Shown here: piece by piece, positions 45,382 through 55,543 of the stretch
How the letters are laid out: every line of letters begins with the position of its first letter
Position numbering within the stretch: the stretch's first letter is position 1
Assembly (NCBI RefSeq): GCF_003259935.1
Contig: NZ_QLMH01000001.1
Span: 160,004 to 224,003 of the forward strand
Source: Paranoxybacillus vitaminiphilus
GTDB taxonomy: Bacteria > Bacillota > Bacilli > Bacillales > Anoxybacillaceae
DNA: 64,000 nt
Reading direction: 5' to 3'
Translations under genes and position numbers: made by a program
The notes under the pieces: generated by a model
What the model was told of the DNA's origin: nothing
Database searches by the model: none
What the model saw: the letters and a program-made list of their open reading frames with translations, nothing else

Positions 45382-46349
45382 AGCAAGTAATTGTTTTCAC
45401 CATTGCAATGGCTTTCTTAATTACGGTATTGTTATCGCCGATATTTATTCCCTTCTTAAGAAGATTAAAGTTTGGGCAAAGCATTCGGGAAGAGGGGCCA
45501 AAGTCACATCAAAAGAAATCAGGCACCCCTACGATGGGCGGAATTATGATTTTGTTATCGCTCATTGCTACAACAATTGTCATGACAAATAAATTTTCTG
45601 AGCCTACCGTGCAAACTTATTTATTGCTGTTTGTAACGATTGGCTACGGTCTGCTCGGATTTTTAGACGATTTTATTAAAGTGGTCATGAAACGGAATCT
45701 TGGCTTAACTAGTAAGCAAAAATTATTTGGTCAATTAATGATTGCCTTTATTTTTTATTTTGTTTATCAGCAAAATGATTTTTCGACGGAACTGCGCATA
45801 CCGGGAATTGACTTTACTTTTGATTTAGGATGGGGTTATATATTATTAATGATTTTTATGCTTGTCGGCGGTTCAAATGCCGTCAATTTAACCGACGGTC
45901 TCGATGGGCTGCTAGCGGGCACGGCAGCGATTGCATTCGGAGCATATGCTGTCTTGGCTTGGAATCAATCGCAGTATGACATTGCTATTTTTAGTGTGGC
46001 TGTAGTTGGTGCTGTTCTTGGATTTTTAGTGTTTAATGCGCATCCGGCTAAAGTGTTTATGGGGGATACCGGATCGCTTGCTTTAGGCGGAGCCATCGCA
46101 ACGGTAGCGATTTTAACGAAATTAGAAATTTTGCTTGTCATTATTGGCGGTGTGTTTGTCATTGAAACATTATCTGTTATTATCCAGGTAATTTCATTTA
46201 AAACGACTGGAAAACGAGTGTTCAAAATGAGTCCATTGCACCATCATTATGAACTAGTTGGTTGGTCTGAATGGCGAGTTGTTGTTACATTTTGGGCAGT
46301 CGGCTTACTATTTGCAATGCTTGGAATTTATATCGAGGTGTGGATTTAA
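45375..46349 (+). CDS. mraY: Phospho-MurNAc-pentapeptide transferase
   Basis: Makes lipid I at the membrane from UDP-MurNAc-pentapeptide and undecaprenyl phosphate. The 324-residue protein has about ten helices, [17 protein letters not shown] near residue 39, [10 protein letters not shown] near 95 with the Asp pair, [12 protein letters not shown] near 166, and the late PLHHHYE near 290. GTG 45375 follows GAAGGGGGTGG and lies inside the end of the MurF remnant. Confidence 0.96.
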   Translation: MLEQVIVFTIAMAFLITVLLSPIFIPFLRRLKFGQSIREEGPKSHQKKSGTPTMGGIMILLSLIATTIVMTNKFSEPTVQTYLLLFVTIGYGLLGFLDDFIKVVMKRNLGLTSKQKLFGQLMIAFIFYFVYQQNDFSTELRIPGIDFTFDLGWGYILLMIFMLVGGSNAVNLTDGLDGLLAGTAAIAFGAYAVLAWNQSQYDIAIFSVAVVGAVLGFLVFNAHPAKVFMGDTGSLALGGAIATVAILTKLEILLVIIGGVFVIETLSVIIQVISFKTTGKRVFKMSPLHHHYELVGWSEWRVVVTFWAVGLLFAMLGIYIEVWI

Positions 46350-47705
46350 TTGAAAAAGGTGACTATGTATCAAAATAAAAATGTCTTAATACTTGGTTTA
46401 GCAAAAAGCGGGTTCGCTGCTGCGAAGTTGCTGCATGAGTTAGGTGCAAAAGTAACAGTCAATGATCAGAAGCCGTTTGAGGAAAATGAGGCAGCGCAAA
46501 GTTTAGAAAAAATGGGGATACGCGTTATTTGCGGCAGCCATCCGCTTGAACTTTTGGACGAATCTTTCGACTTAATGGTGAAAAATCCAGGGATTCCGTA
46601 TTATAATCCGCTTGTCGCAAAAGCGATGGAGAAAGGTATACCGATCATAACGGAAGTGGAATTAGCGTATCAAATTTCTGAAGCTCCGTTTATCGGTATT
46701 ACAGGTTCAAATGGAAAAACAACGACGACAACATTAATTTATGAAATGTTAAAGGAAGGCGGCAAGCAGCCGTTAATTGCCGGAAATATCGGCACGGTAG
46801 CCTGCGAGGTCGCAAAGGAAGCTTCTAGCGAAAATTGGATCGTGACAGAACTTTCTTCCTTTCAATTGATGGGAATTATGGATTTCCAGCCGAAAATTTC
46901 TGTATTGTTAAACCTATTTAATGCGCATTTAGACTATCATGGAACAAAAGAAGCGTACGCTCAGGCGAAAGGAAATCTTTTTAAAAATCAAACAAATGAT
47001 GATTTCGCTGTAGTGAATGCGGATGATGAAACGGTCATGAAACTTGTCCAATCATCGGATGCAGCAAAAGTATTCTTTTCAACAACGCAGCGTTTACAAA
47101 ACGGTGCTTGGATGGAAAATGGCATGATCTATTTTAATGGTGAAGAAATCATTGAAACGAAAGATATTGCATTGCCGGGAAAACACAATTTGGAAAACAT
47201 TTTAGCAGCGGTTTCTGCCGCCAAATTAACAGGCGTAGACAATGAAGCAATTGTTCGAGTGTTAAAAACATTTACAGGCGTAAAACATCGTTTGCAATTC
47301 GTTGCGGAAGTAAATGGTCGTAAATTTTATAATGATTCGAAGGCCACAAATATTCTTGCAACGCAAAAAGCTTTATCAGCATTTGAACAGGACTCTGTTA
47401 TCCTCCTTGCCGGCGGGCTTGATCGCGGTAATGAGTTTGATGAATTGATTCCATATTTTAAAAATGTGAAGGCCATTGTTCTTTTTGGACAAACGGCACA
47501 AAAGCTAGAACGTGCGGCAAAGCAGGCAGGAATAGAAATGATTGAACATGTCGATAATGTGGAAAAAGCCGTACCAATTGCCTATGAATTATCACAGCCG
47601 GGAGATATCGTTCTTTTATCACCAGCTTGTGCAAGCTGGGATCAATATAAAACTTTTGAACAAAGAGGAGACATTTTTATCGGTGCGGTGCATAAGTTGA
47701 AGTAA
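46350..47705 (+). CDS. murD: UDP-MurNAc-L-alanine:D-glutamate ligase
   Basis: Adds D-Glu to UDP-MurNAc-L-Ala. The 451-residue Mur ligase has the start [17 protein letters not shown], the P-loop [14 protein letters not shown] near 117, [10 protein letters not shown] near 189, and the C-terminal [19 protein letters not shown] near 425. TTG 46350, directly after the mraY stop and nine bases after GAGGTG, gives the B. subtilis length; ATG 46365 is an alternative. Confidence 0.95.
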   Translation: MKKVTMYQNKNVLILGLAKSGFAAAKLLHELGAKVTVNDQKPFEENEAAQSLEKMGIRVICGSHPLELLDESFDLMVKNPGIPYYNPLVAKAMEKGIPIITEVELAYQISEAPFIGITGSNGKTTTTTLIYEMLKEGGKQPLIAGNIGTVACEVAKEASSENWIVTELSSFQLMGIMDFQPKISVLLNLFNAHLDYHGTKEAYAQAKGNLFKNQTNDDFAVVNADDETVMKLVQSSDAAKVFFSTTQRLQNGAWMENGMIYFNGEEIIETKDIALPGKHNLENILAAVSAAKLTGVDNEAIVRVLKTFTGVKHRLQFVAEVNGRKFYNDSKATNILATQKALSAFEQDSVILLAGGLDRGNEFDELIPYFKNVKAIVLFGQTAQKLERAAKQAGIEMIEHVDNVEKAVPIAYELSQPGDIVLLSPACASWDQYKTFEQRGDIFIGAVHKLK

Positions 47706-47772
47706 GGGGACATCCCTCCACGAGGTGTGTTGATTAACCAATAAAATCCAGAGAAAGCAGGTTTATTTCATA

Positions 47773-47860
47773 GCTTTTCTGCCTAACTCGACGGAGAACA
47801 CTTTGCGGATAAATGGATTTGTCCGCCGGCGTTCACGTTCCGTTATCACGGCAGAAAAGC
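47773..47860 (+). repeat. Long imperfect hairpin upstream of spoVE
   Basis: GCTTTTCTGCC at 47773 pairs perfectly with GGCAGAAAAGC at 47850, and an internal hairpin pairs GCGGATAAAT with ATTTGTCCGC at 47805-47826. There is no following T run. It occupies the 245-base murD-spoVE gap and may be a repeat, a processing site, or part of spoVE control. Confidence 0.5.
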
Positions 47861-47950
47861 GTGAATCACCGAGAAAATAGTTATAATAATGGATAATCAG
47901 CACTCATGATCCCTCCCCTGTTACAGTTTAAAAAGATGAGGTGTTCCGCA

Positions 47951-49051
47951 TTGCACGGAAAAAAGTCTACGCCTGACATTTTACTTATTATCATTACGTT
48001 TTCCTTGCTTGCCATTGGCCTAATTATGGTGTACAGCGCAAGTGCGGTTTGGGCTGAATATAAGTTTCATGACTCTTTCTTTTTTGCGAAAAGACAGCTC
48101 TTGTTTGCTGCGGTTGGCATTATCGCGATGTTTTTTATTATGAACGTTGATTATTGGACATGGCGAACATGGGCAAAAGTGATTTTAATCGTTTGCTTCG
48201 TATTGCTCGTTCTTGTTCTTATTCCAGGAATTGGAATGACGCGCAACGGCTCGCGCAGTTGGATCGGTGTTGGAGCATTTTCGATTCAGCCATCAGAGTT
48301 TATGAAATTAGCAATGATTGCCTTTTTGGCAAAGTTTCTATCTGAACATCAAAAGAAAATCACTTCTTTTAAACAAGGGTTACTTCCGGCTTTAACGCTT
48401 GTGTTTGCTGCTTTTGGTATGATCATGCTGCAGCCTGATTTAGGAACGGGAACGGTGATGGTCGGCACGTGTATTGCGATGATTTTTGTGGCAGGTGCCC
48501 GCATTATCCATTTTGCCGGTTTAGGCTTGTTAGGGTTGGCCGGTTTTGCCGCTCTTGTTCTTTCCGCGCCTTATCGGATTAAGAGGATTACATCGTTTTT
48601 AAACCCATGGGAAGATCCGTTAGGAAGCGGATTTCAAATGATTCAATCACTGTATGCCATCGGACCGGGTGGGCTGTTTGGTTTAGGACTTGGTCAAAGC
48701 AGACAAAAATTTTTTTATTTGCCTGAGCCGCAAACGGATTTTATTTTTGCCATTTTAGCGGAAGAACTAGGATTTATCGGCGGGTCACTTGTATTGCTTT
48801 TGTTTAGTCTTCTTCTTTGGCGAGGGGTGCGAATCGCTCTCGGTGCCCCTGATTTATACGGCAGCTTTCTTGCTATCGGCATTATTTCGATGATTGCGAT
48901 TCAAGTCATGATTAATATTGGAGTTGTTACCGGTTTGATGCCGGTAACGGGAATTACGCTGCCATTTCTTAGTTATGGCGGTTCATCGTTAACGCTTATG
49001 TTAATGGCGATAGGAGTGCTATTGAACATCAGCCGCCATTCAAGATATTAA
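47951..49051 (+). CDS. spoVE: Stage V sporulation protein E (SEDS glycosyltransferase)
   Basis: Sporulation paralogue of FtsW that polymerises cortex peptidoglycan with SpoVD. The 366-residue protein has about ten helices, VYSASAVWAEYKFHDSFFFAKRQ (shortened) near 25, FSIQPSEFMKLAM near 108, YLPEPQTDFIFAILAEELG near 250 and LPFLSYGGSS near 335. I place the start at TTG 47951, seven bases after GATGAGGTG, which gives exactly the B. subtilis length; the ATG at 47906 is less likely. In most relatives murG follows, but not here. Confidence 0.94.
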   Translation: MHGKKSTPDILLIIITFSLLAIGLIMVYSASAVWAEYKFHDSFFFAKRQLLFAAVGIIAMFFIMNVDYWTWRTWAKVILIVCFVLLVLVLIPGIGMTRNGSRSWIGVGAFSIQPSEFMKLAMIAFLAKFLSEHQKKITSFKQGLLPALTLVFAAFGMIMLQPDLGTGTVMVGTCIAMIFVAGARIIHFAGLGLLGLAGFAALVLSAPYRIKRITSFLNPWEDPLGSGFQMIQSLYAIGPGGLFGLGLGQSRQKFFYLPEPQTDFIFAILAEELGFIGGSLVLLLFSLLLWRGVRIALGAPDLYGSFLAIGIISMIAIQVMINIGVVTGLMPVTGITLPFLSYGGSSLTLMLMAIGVLLNISRHSRY

Positions 49052-49071
49052 TAGCCAAATAAAAAAGGGGA

Positions 49072-49195
49072 CAAGGAGCTGACCGATAAGCGTTTGACCT
49101 CACGTATATTACACAATCATATAGTTTACTTATCCGACACTATGTTCTATATATTGTGTTGTGGGGTCTGACACTTTGCTTTTGGGTCAGACCCT
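49072..49195 (+). repeat. Palindromic intergenic repeat, family A, at the expected murG site
   Basis: A nearly full copy: AGGAGCTGACC against GGGTCAGACCCTT, CGTTTGACCTCACGT against GTGGGGTCTGACACTT, and a tip pairing around TATAGTTTAC and ATATATTGTG. It begins 21 bases after the spoVE stop and fills the gap between spoVE and murB. Confidence 0.85.
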
Positions 49196-49284
49196 TATCG
49201 TGTTGTTTTATATCAGGATCGTTTATTCCGCGAGCTCATTTAATTAAAGTTTTCCTAAAATAGTATTTAGAAAGGGGAATTTTT

Positions 49285-50193
49285 GTGGATGTGATTGTAA
49301 AAGAGCTAATGAATGCAAATGTAGGGAAAGTTAAAAGAAATGAACCGTTAGCTAATTATACAACAATAAAAATCGGCGGTCCGGCTGATGTATTGGTTGA
49401 ACCAAATGATGTGGAAAGCTTAAAAAAAACGATGGAGATTATTCGTAAACATGGAGTAAAGTGGCGTGCCATTGGCCGGGGTTCTAATTTGCTTGTTTCC
49501 GATTTAGGAATCGAAGGAGTTGTCATTAAGCTTGGTGATGGATTTGCCAATCTCTTTATTAATGGAACAGAGGTTACAGTTGGTGGAGGATACTCTCTTA
49601 TTAAACTCGCAACAATCATCAGTAAAGAAGGATTGTCTGGCTTAGAATTTGCCGGAGGGATTCCAGGATCGGTCGGCGGTGCCGTCTATATGAATGCAGG
49701 AGCTCATGGGTCCGATATGTCTAAAATTGTGAAAAAAGCACAAATTTTATTTGAAGATGGTTCAATTGAATGGCTTACGAACGAAGAAATGGAGTTTTCA
49801 TATCGGACATCGGTTTTACAACATAAACGTCCGGGAATTTGCATTGCAGCTGTATTGCAATTAAAAGAGGGAAAACGTGAGGAAATTGTTGCTGAAATGC
49901 AAAAAAATAAAGATTATCGCCGTGAGACACAACCGTGGAACTATCCGTGTGCCGGCAGCATCTTTCGCAATCCGCTTCCAAACTACGCGGGAAAGTTAAT
50001 TGAAACAGCCGGTTTAAAAGGCTATTCAATCGGTGGAGCAAAAATTTCTGAACAGCACGCTAATTTTATCGTTAATACAGGAAATGCAAAAGCAGAAGAT
50101 GTTCTGAACTTAATTCAACATGTAAAAAACATCATTCACAAATTATACGGCATTCATTTAGAAACAGAAGTAGAAATAATCGGTCGAAAGTAA
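49285..50193 (+). CDS. murB: UDP-N-acetylenolpyruvoylglucosamine reductase
   Basis: NADPH- and FAD-dependent reduction of UDP-GlcNAc-enolpyruvate to UDP-MurNAc. The 302-residue protein has the FAD-binding motifs [11 protein letters not shown] near residue 30, [10 protein letters not shown] near 67 and [18 protein letters not shown] near 128, and the catalytic region [10 protein letters not shown] near 225, with the type II MurB layout of Gram-positives. GTG 49285 follows AGAAAGGGG. It lies after spoVE with no murG between them. Confidence 0.95.
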   Translation: MDVIVKELMNANVGKVKRNEPLANYTTIKIGGPADVLVEPNDVESLKKTMEIIRKHGVKWRAIGRGSNLLVSDLGIEGVVIKLGDGFANLFINGTEVTVGGGYSLIKLATIISKEGLSGLEFAGGIPGSVGGAVYMNAGAHGSDMSKIVKKAQILFEDGSIEWLTNEEMEFSYRTSVLQHKRPGICIAAVLQLKEGKREEIVAEMQKNKDYRRETQPWNYPCAGSIFRNPLPNYAGKLIETAGLKGYSIGGAKISEQHANFIVNTGNAKAEDVLNLIQHVKNIIHKLYGIHLETEVEIIGRK

Positions 50194-50227
50194 TAGAAAA
50201 TCGGTAATCCTATTTTTTCAAATATTG

Positions 50228-50305
50228 TGATATAATATAAGTTGAATGGTTCACATAGGTGAACAAGCTTTGCTAACGGCATTTATTCATGCCGTTTGTT
50301 TTTAT
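50228..50305 (+). promoter_or_regulatory. Extended -10 promoter, 5' hairpin and terminator before divIB
   Basis: TGATATAAT at 50228-50236 is an extended -10 match, predicting a start near 50243. The transcript would begin with the perfect hairpin GTTCAC-ATAG-GTGAAC (50249-50264). About ten bases later comes the intrinsic terminator AACGGCAT/ATGCCGTT with TTGTTTTT (50275-50305). The terminator could end murB transcripts, but its place after the promoter also allows attenuation of divIB. A 43-codon open frame from ATG 50246 spans the hairpins and ends at the divIB start. Confidence 0.55.
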
Positions 50306-50373
50306 TGTTCAGCAGATGAAAAGGGATGTAGAGGTGAGCGGTTACGTATCCCTCTAAATGAGGTGAACGGAAT

Positions 50374-51165
50374 TTGAAAAAAAACAAAATCGTCGTTCTT
50401 GAAGAGCGGGTGCCGCAATTAAAACAACAGCGCAGACAAAAAGTAAATCGGAGATTAGTCGGATATGTTACGCTCTTTTTTATACTTATTCTATGCATCA
50501 TTTATTTTCAATCACCACTAAGCAATATTCAACATCTTGAAGTAAAAGGAAATAAGTATGTTTCTGACAAACAAATCATAAAATTAAGCGGTCTTACGAA
50601 TCGGACGAGCTTTTGGAAAGTAAAGGATGAAACCGTTGAAAAAAAAATTAGTTCACACCCTGAAATTGCAAGTGTTCAGCTACAAAAACGTTTTCCTAAC
50701 AAGGTTATATTGTCGATCAAAGAACGAAAAAGAGTAGCTTATATTTCCGATAAACATAAATTTTTCCCCGTTTTAGAAAATGGTGTAGTTTTAACTGATG
50801 CACAAGGTGCTGTGCCTGACGATGCCCCGATATTAGTCAACTGGAAAGAGGGAGAAGACATTCAAGAAATGGTAGCGCAATTAACGGAACTCCCTTCACA
50901 TGTGTTGAATGCTATTTCCGAAATTCATCATACGCCAACGAAACATGACTATTATCACCTTACCGTATTTATGAATGATGGATATGAAGTAAGTGCAACC
51001 GTGAGAAATTTTGCTGAAAAAATGTCTTTATACCCATCGATTGTAAGTCAGTTAGATCGTAATGTGAAGGGAATCATTCACCTGGAAGTAAGCAATTACT
51101 TTAAAGCTTATTCGACCGACAACGAGAAGAAAGAAGGGGATGACAATGAAGAAAATACAAGGTAG
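50374..51165 (+). CDS. divIB: Cell division protein DivIB/FtsQ
   Basis: A 263-residue bitopic divisome protein: basic cytoplasmic N-terminus (about 1-30), one membrane helix (about 31-50), a POTRA domain (about 50-120, LSNIQHLEVKGNKYVSD) and a FtsQ/DivIB beta domain, with an acidic C-terminal tail. It acts with FtsL and DivIC at the septum. TTG 50374 follows GAGGTGAACGG. ylxW starts within its last seven codons. Confidence 0.92.
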   Translation: MKKNKIVVLEERVPQLKQQRRQKVNRRLVGYVTLFFILILCIIYFQSPLSNIQHLEVKGNKYVSDKQIIKLSGLTNRTSFWKVKDETVEKKISSHPEIASVQLQKRFPNKVILSIKERKRVAYISDKHKFFPVLENGVVLTDAQGAVPDDAPILVNWKEGEDIQEMVAQLTELPSHVLNAISEIHHTPTKHDYYHLTVFMNDGYEVSATVRNFAEKMSLYPSIVSQLDRNVKGIIHLEVSNYFKAYSTDNEKKEGDDNEENTR

Positions 51166-51853
51166 CCATGTCATCCTTTCCCTTGTCTGTTTAGTGTTAG
51201 GTTTTATGATTTCCTTTTCTTATCAATATGCGAAGGAAAAGACGCAGGAAAGAAACCTAACCGACCGCCAATGGGAGAAAGAGTATGAGTATCGCAACAA
51301 GATTATTGAACAGCAGGAAAAAAATCGGAAGTTACATGAAGAGCTTGTGAAAAAACAGCAAAAAGTTCAAAAAATGGAAAAAGAGTTGGCGGACGAGGAG
51401 CAAATTTATTATAACTTAGTCGAAGATGCCGAAAAATTACGTATGCATCTTGGGAAAGTTACCGTTCAAGGACAAGGAGTGGAAGTCACGCTATCGGATG
51501 CCTCTTATATTCCTTCTGAAGCCAATGCTACTGACTATATTGTACATGAAGAACACGTTTTCAGTGTCATTAATGAATTGTTCATCTCCGGAGCATCAGC
51601 GGTTGCTGTGAATGGTCAGCGGTTATCACATCGTTCGTACATTGTTTGCAACGGTCCAACTATTGAAATTGACGGAAACCAGCATCCAGCTCCTTTTGTC
51701 ATTTCAGCGATTGGTGATCCGGATGTTCTCATTCCAGCATTAAATATTGCAGGCGGGGTAAAGGAGCGGCTTGTTAATGATAATATTGTTGTGAAAATTG
51801 CTAGGAAAGATGAATTGATATTAGAACCGATTATTAACGTAAATGATGGTTAA
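51146..51853 (+). CDS. ylxW: DUF881 family protein YlxW
   Basis: A 235-residue protein with an N-terminal membrane helix (about 8-27), a coiled coil (about 40-95), and a DUF881 domain (about 100-235) with VQGQGVEVTLSD and VNGQRLSHRSYIVCNGP. Such proteins lie between divIB and ftsA in Bacillales and Actinobacteria; a link to division is inferred from position. ATG 51146 follows AAGAAGGGG and overlaps the end of divIB by 20 bases. Confidence 0.88.
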   Translation: MKKIQGSHVILSLVCLVLGFMISFSYQYAKEKTQERNLTDRQWEKEYEYRNKIIEQQEKNRKLHEELVKKQQKVQKMEKELADEEQIYYNLVEDAEKLRMHLGKVTVQGQGVEVTLSDASYIPSEANATDYIVHEEHVFSVINELFISGASAVAVNGQRLSHRSYIVCNGPTIEIDGNQHPAPFVISAIGDPDVLIPALNIAGGVKERLVNDNIVVKIARKDELILEPIINVNDG

Positions 51854-51890
51854 TAGCGGTAACGGCTTGATGAAAGTTTGGTGATGTTGG

Positions 51891-52610
51891 TTGGAACATA
51901 AAAAAAGGATACACTTTACTCTTATTACAATGATTATCGGATTTATGCTGGCAGTGCAGTTTCAAACAACGAATCATCCTGTTGTCCGCGATACGCGGGA
52001 TATGTGGGAGCTTCGTGAGGATTTGAAAAAAGAGCAAGAATTGCAGCGACAGCTTCTTGAAGAAATTCGCGTTTATGAGACAACTCTTGAAAGCTATCAG
52101 CAAAAGCGTGCTGAAAGCAAGGAAACTGCATTGCGGGAAACGGTAGAAGAGTTAAGAAAGGAAGCAGGGCTTACAGAAGTTCGCGGTCAGGGGGTCATCA
52201 TCACTGTTGAGCCGTTTTATGAGGAAAACTATGTAGGTCCTGTTATACAGACAGTTTCGCCATACTTGCTGAAAAGACTAGTGAATGAACTAAATATGTA
52301 TGGTGCTGAAGAAATTGCCATTGCTGACCAACGCATCATTAATACGACAGTGATACGCGATGTAAATGGGGTAACGAAAGTTGACAACTATAAAATCAAT
52401 TCTTTCCCATTACAAATAAAGGTCATTGCAGAAGATGCGGAAAAGCTGTATAACCGATTGAAAGGCTCGACTGTGATTGAGGATTTTGTGCTTGATGGGC
52501 TGCAGCTGGAAATATCACATCCGGTGAATACCGTAGTGATACCGCCTTATAATGATTCACTTCCCATTCGCTACATGAAAATTGTAAAAGCCGAAAAGGA
52601 GGAAAAATAA
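51891..52610 (+). CDS. ylxX: DUF881 family protein YlxX
   Basis: A 239-residue paralogue of the preceding protein with the same plan: membrane helix (about 7-23), coiled coil (about 38-85), DUF881 domain with VRGQGVIITVEP and IADQRIINTTVIRDVNG. The two genes are probably an old tandem duplication. The start is TTG 51891 with only a weak ribosome site. sbp begins one base after its stop. Confidence 0.87.
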   Translation: MEHKKRIHFTLITMIIGFMLAVQFQTTNHPVVRDTRDMWELREDLKKEQELQRQLLEEIRVYETTLESYQQKRAESKETALRETVEELRKEAGLTEVRGQGVIITVEPFYEENYVGPVIQTVSPYLLKRLVNELNMYGAEEIAIADQRIINTTVIRDVNGVTKVDNYKINSFPLQIKVIAEDAEKLYNRLKGSTVIEDFVLDGLQLEISHPVNTVVIPPYNDSLPIRYMKIVKAEKEEK

Positions 52611-52611
52611 C

Positions 52612-52974
52612 ATGTGGCTTCCACTCATCGGCTTAATTTTAGGCTTAATTTTGGGGCTGTTAACAGATATACGAATTCCTGACGAATATTCCAACTATTT
52701 GTCCATTGCTGTATTAGCTGCGTTAGATACGCTAATCGGCGGAATTCGGGCACATTTACAAAATGTTTACGATCAACATGTGTTTGTGTCCGGTTTTTTC
52801 TTTAATATTGTTTTAGCAGCAAGTTTAGCTTTTCTCGGTGTCCATCTTGGTGTAGACTTGTACTTAGCAGCGGTGTTTGCTTTTGGAGTTCGATTGTTCC
52901 AAAATATTGCTGTTATTCGCCGTATTTTGCTTACAAAATGGATGGAAAAACGCCAGAGATTTGAAAAAAATTGA
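52612..52974 (+). CDS. sbp: Small basic protein Sbp (DUF1290)
   Basis: A 120-residue membrane protein of the DUF1290 family with three hydrophobic segments (about 1-20, 55-80, 83-105) and the conserved IPDEYSNYLSIAVLAALDTLIGGIRA (shortened; near residue 23), ending in a basic tail. Known in B. subtilis as sbp upstream of ftsA. Function unknown. The 119-base gap to ftsA probably contains an ftsAZ promoter. Confidence 0.9.
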   Translation: MWLPLIGLILGLILGLLTDIRIPDEYSNYLSIAVLAALDTLIGGIRAHLQNVYDQHVFVSGFFFNIVLAASLAFLGVHLGVDLYLAAVFAFGVRLFQNIAVIRRILLTKWMEKRQRFEKN

Positions 52975-53093
52975 TTTTTTTAAAGGGAATGCTGTCCGCA
53001 TGTTGAATATAACAGTAAAATACGATACATACGATTGTTGTTCTGCGATCGATGTAGATGCGTTTGCTTATTTGGTTAAAGGAGGTGCCAAAG

Positions 53094-54374
53094 ATGAACA
53101 GCAACGAAATATTTGTCAGTCTTGACATCGGTACATCCAGTGTTAAGGTGATTATCGGCGAAATGATGAACGAATCATTGAATATTATTGGAGTTGGAAA
53201 TGTTAAATCGGAAGGATTAAAAAAAGGTTCCATTGTTGATATAGATGAAACGGTTCAATCGATAAAAAGAGCGATTGAACAGGCTGAAAGAATGGTCGGG
53301 CTTGATATTCGCCGCGTCGTTGTCGGAGTGTCAGGCAACCATATTCAGTTGCAAAACTGCCATGGAGTAGTTGCTGTTTCTAGCGAGAATCGGGAAATTA
53401 GCAACGAAGATGTAGCGCGAGTGATTGAAGCCGCTCAAGTGATTTCAATCCCGCCAGAGCGGGAGATCATTGATGTCATACCGAAACAGTTTATTGTCGA
53501 TGGTCTCGATGGGATTAATGATCCGCGCGGAATGCTCGGTGTTCGTTTAGAGATGGAAGGCACAATTATTACTGCTTCTAAAACGATATTACATAACTTG
53601 TTACGCTGTGTTGAAAGAGCTGGATTGGAAATTACCGATATTTGTCTTCAACCGCTTGCGGCTGGTTCCCTTGCGTTGTCAAAGGATGAAAAAAACCTAG
53701 GTGTAGCTTTAGTCGACATTGGAGGCGGTTCAACAACGATTGCGGTGTTTGAACAAGGATTTCTTCAAGCGACAACAGTTTTGCCGGTTGGTGGAGAACA
53801 TATCACAAAAGACTTATCAATCGGCTTGCGAACTTCAACAGAAGATGCAGAAAAAATAAAAATTAAGCATGGACATGCTTTTTATGACCATGCTTCAGAA
53901 GAGGAAGTGTTTAGTGTTCCAATTATTGGTAGTGATCAGCATCAACAGTTTAGTCAGCTTGAAGTTGCTGATATCATCGAGGCAAGACTTGAAGAAATTT
54001 TTCAAATGGTTCAACATGAAATTCGCAAGCTTGGCTATCGGGACTTGCCTGGAGGCTATGTGCTGACAGGTGGAGTCGCGAATATGCCCGGCATATTAGA
54101 GTTAGCCCAAGTTGTGTTAGCAAACAGTGTGCGCATCGCTCTTCCGGACTACATTGGGGTACGCGATCCACAATATACGACAGGAGTCGGCTTAATTAAG
54201 TTTGCGTATAAAAACGCAAAGCTACAGGGGCGTACAATTCCTGCTTCTGCTTCTGTAGCAGAAGCAGCGGAAAAGCGGGTGCAAAAACAACTTCAAGTGA
54301 AAACAAAGCAAAAAGTGAAAGAAGAAAACTTTGGACAAAAAGTAAAAAAATTCTTCGGTTATTTCTTTGAATAG
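53094..54374 (+). CDS. ftsA: Cell division protein FtsA
   Basis: Actin-like ATPase that tethers FtsZ to the membrane. The 426-residue protein has the phosphate-1 motif VSLDIGTSSVKVIIGE, the SHS2/1C insertion near 85-165, LVDIGGGSTTIAVFEQG near 205, GGYVLTGGVANMPG near 320, and a C-terminal amphipathic helix (KKFFGYFFE) for membrane binding. ATG 53094 follows a perfect AAAGGAGGTG; the longer frame from 53058 is rejected. ftsZ follows 27 bases downstream. Confidence 0.96.
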   Translation: MNSNEIFVSLDIGTSSVKVIIGEMMNESLNIIGVGNVKSEGLKKGSIVDIDETVQSIKRAIEQAERMVGLDIRRVVVGVSGNHIQLQNCHGVVAVSSENREISNEDVARVIEAAQVISIPPEREIIDVIPKQFIVDGLDGINDPRGMLGVRLEMEGTIITASKTILHNLLRCVERAGLEITDICLQPLAAGSLALSKDEKNLGVALVDIGGGSTTIAVFEQGFLQATTVLPVGGEHITKDLSIGLRTSTEDAEKIKIKHGHAFYDHASEEEVFSVPIIGSDQHQQFSQLEVADIIEARLEEIFQMVQHEIRKLGYRDLPGGYVLTGGVANMPGILELAQVVLANSVRIALPDYIGVRDPQYTTGVGLIKFAYKNAKLQGRTIPASASVAEAAEKRVQKQLQVKTKQKVKEENFGQKVKKFFGYFFE

Positions 54375-54401
54375 AGATTGAATTATTGGGAGGATTTTGT
54401 C

Positions 54402-55541
54402 ATGTTGGAGTTTGACACTACTGTTGATCAGTTAGCAACGATTAAAGTGATTGGTGTTGGCGGCGGTGGCAATAATGCTGTTAACCGAATGATTGAACAC
54501 GGTGTGCAAGGCGTTGAATTTATCGCGGTAAATACAGATGCGCAGGCACTCAATCTATCAAAAGCTCCTACTAAACTGCAAATCGGTGCGAAATTAACGC
54601 GCGGGTTGGGGGCAGGAGCCAATCCGGAAGTAGGCAAAAAAGCAGCTGAAGAAAGCAAAGAGCAAATTGAGGAAGCATTAAAAGGTGCAGATATGGTCTT
54701 TGTAACGGCTGGAATGGGAGGCGGAACAGGAACAGGTGCCGCTCCAGTTATTGCCCAAATCGCCCGCGATTTAGGGGCATTAACGGTAGGAGTCGTTACG
54801 CGGCCGTTTACATTTGAAGGCCGCAAACGGGCGACACAAGCAGCAGGTGGAATTGCCGCCATGAAAGAAGCGGTTGATACGTTAATTGTCATTCCAAATG
54901 ACCGCTTGTTGGAAATTGTTGATAAAAACACACCGATGCTTGAAGCATTCCGCGAAGCAGATAATGTCCTTCGCCAAGGAGTGCAAGGTATTTCTGATTT
55001 AATTGCTGTGCCTGGTTTAATTAACCTTGACTTTGCTGATGTCAAGACGATTATGTCGAATAAAGGTTCAGCGTTAATGGGAATCGGTATTGCCAGCGGA
55101 GAAAACCGTGCAGCCGAGGCCGCTAAAAAAGCTATTTCAAGCCCATTATTAGAAACATCGATTGATGGTGCGCAAGGTGTGCTCATGAACATTACCGGCG
55201 GTACAAACTTGAGCCTATATGAAGTGCAGGAAGCTGCTGATATTGTTGCTTCTGCTTCTGACCCAGAAGTGAATATGATTTTCGGATCTGTTATCAATGA
55301 AAATTTAAAAGATGAAATTGTTGTTACGGTTATTGCAACTGGATTCAGAGAAGAAAGTGAAGCAGCTCCATCAAAGCCGCTGCGGACAGGCTTTGGTGTA
55401 GCAAATCCGAAAACAACAGCAGGGATTAAGCGGGAAAAACGTGAAGAACCAATCCAAGATTATTCATCGCTGCGACCGCAACAAGTAGAAGATCCGCTAG
55501 ATATCCCAGCTTTCTTGCGCAACCGCAACCGCCGCCGTTAA
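54402..55541 (+). CDS. ftsZ: Cell division protein FtsZ
   Basis: Tubulin-like GTPase forming the Z ring. The 379-residue protein has [17 protein letters not shown] near residue 15, the tubulin signature [10 protein letters not shown] near 105, the T7 loop NLDFADVKT near 205, a short disordered linker, and the C-terminal peptide [13 protein letters not shown] that binds FtsA, SepF and other partners. ATG 54402 follows GGGAGG; an upstream frame from 54378 is not supported. A family C repeat follows three bases after the stop. Confidence 0.97.
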   Translation: MLEFDTTVDQLATIKVIGVGGGGNNAVNRMIEHGVQGVEFIAVNTDAQALNLSKAPTKLQIGAKLTRGLGAGANPEVGKKAAEESKEQIEEALKGADMVFVTAGMGGGTGTGAAPVIAQIARDLGALTVGVVTRPFTFEGRKRATQAAGGIAAMKEAVDTLIVIPNDRLLEIVDKNTPMLEAFREADNVLRQGVQGISDLIAVPGLINLDFADVKTIMSNKGSALMGIGIASGENRAAEAAKKAISSPLLETSIDGAQGVLMNITGGTNLSLYEVQEAADIVASASDPEVNMIFGSVINENLKDEIVVTVIATGFREESEAAPSKPLRTGFGVANPKTTAGIKREKREEPIQDYSSLRPQQVEDPLDIPAFLRNRNRRR

Positions 55542-55543
55542 TA

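Noticed and set aside
54428-55297. 289-codon open frame on the minus strand opposite ftsZ
   Set aside because: It lies fully antisense to ftsZ, has no ribosome site or domain pattern, and mirrors codon bias of the real gene.
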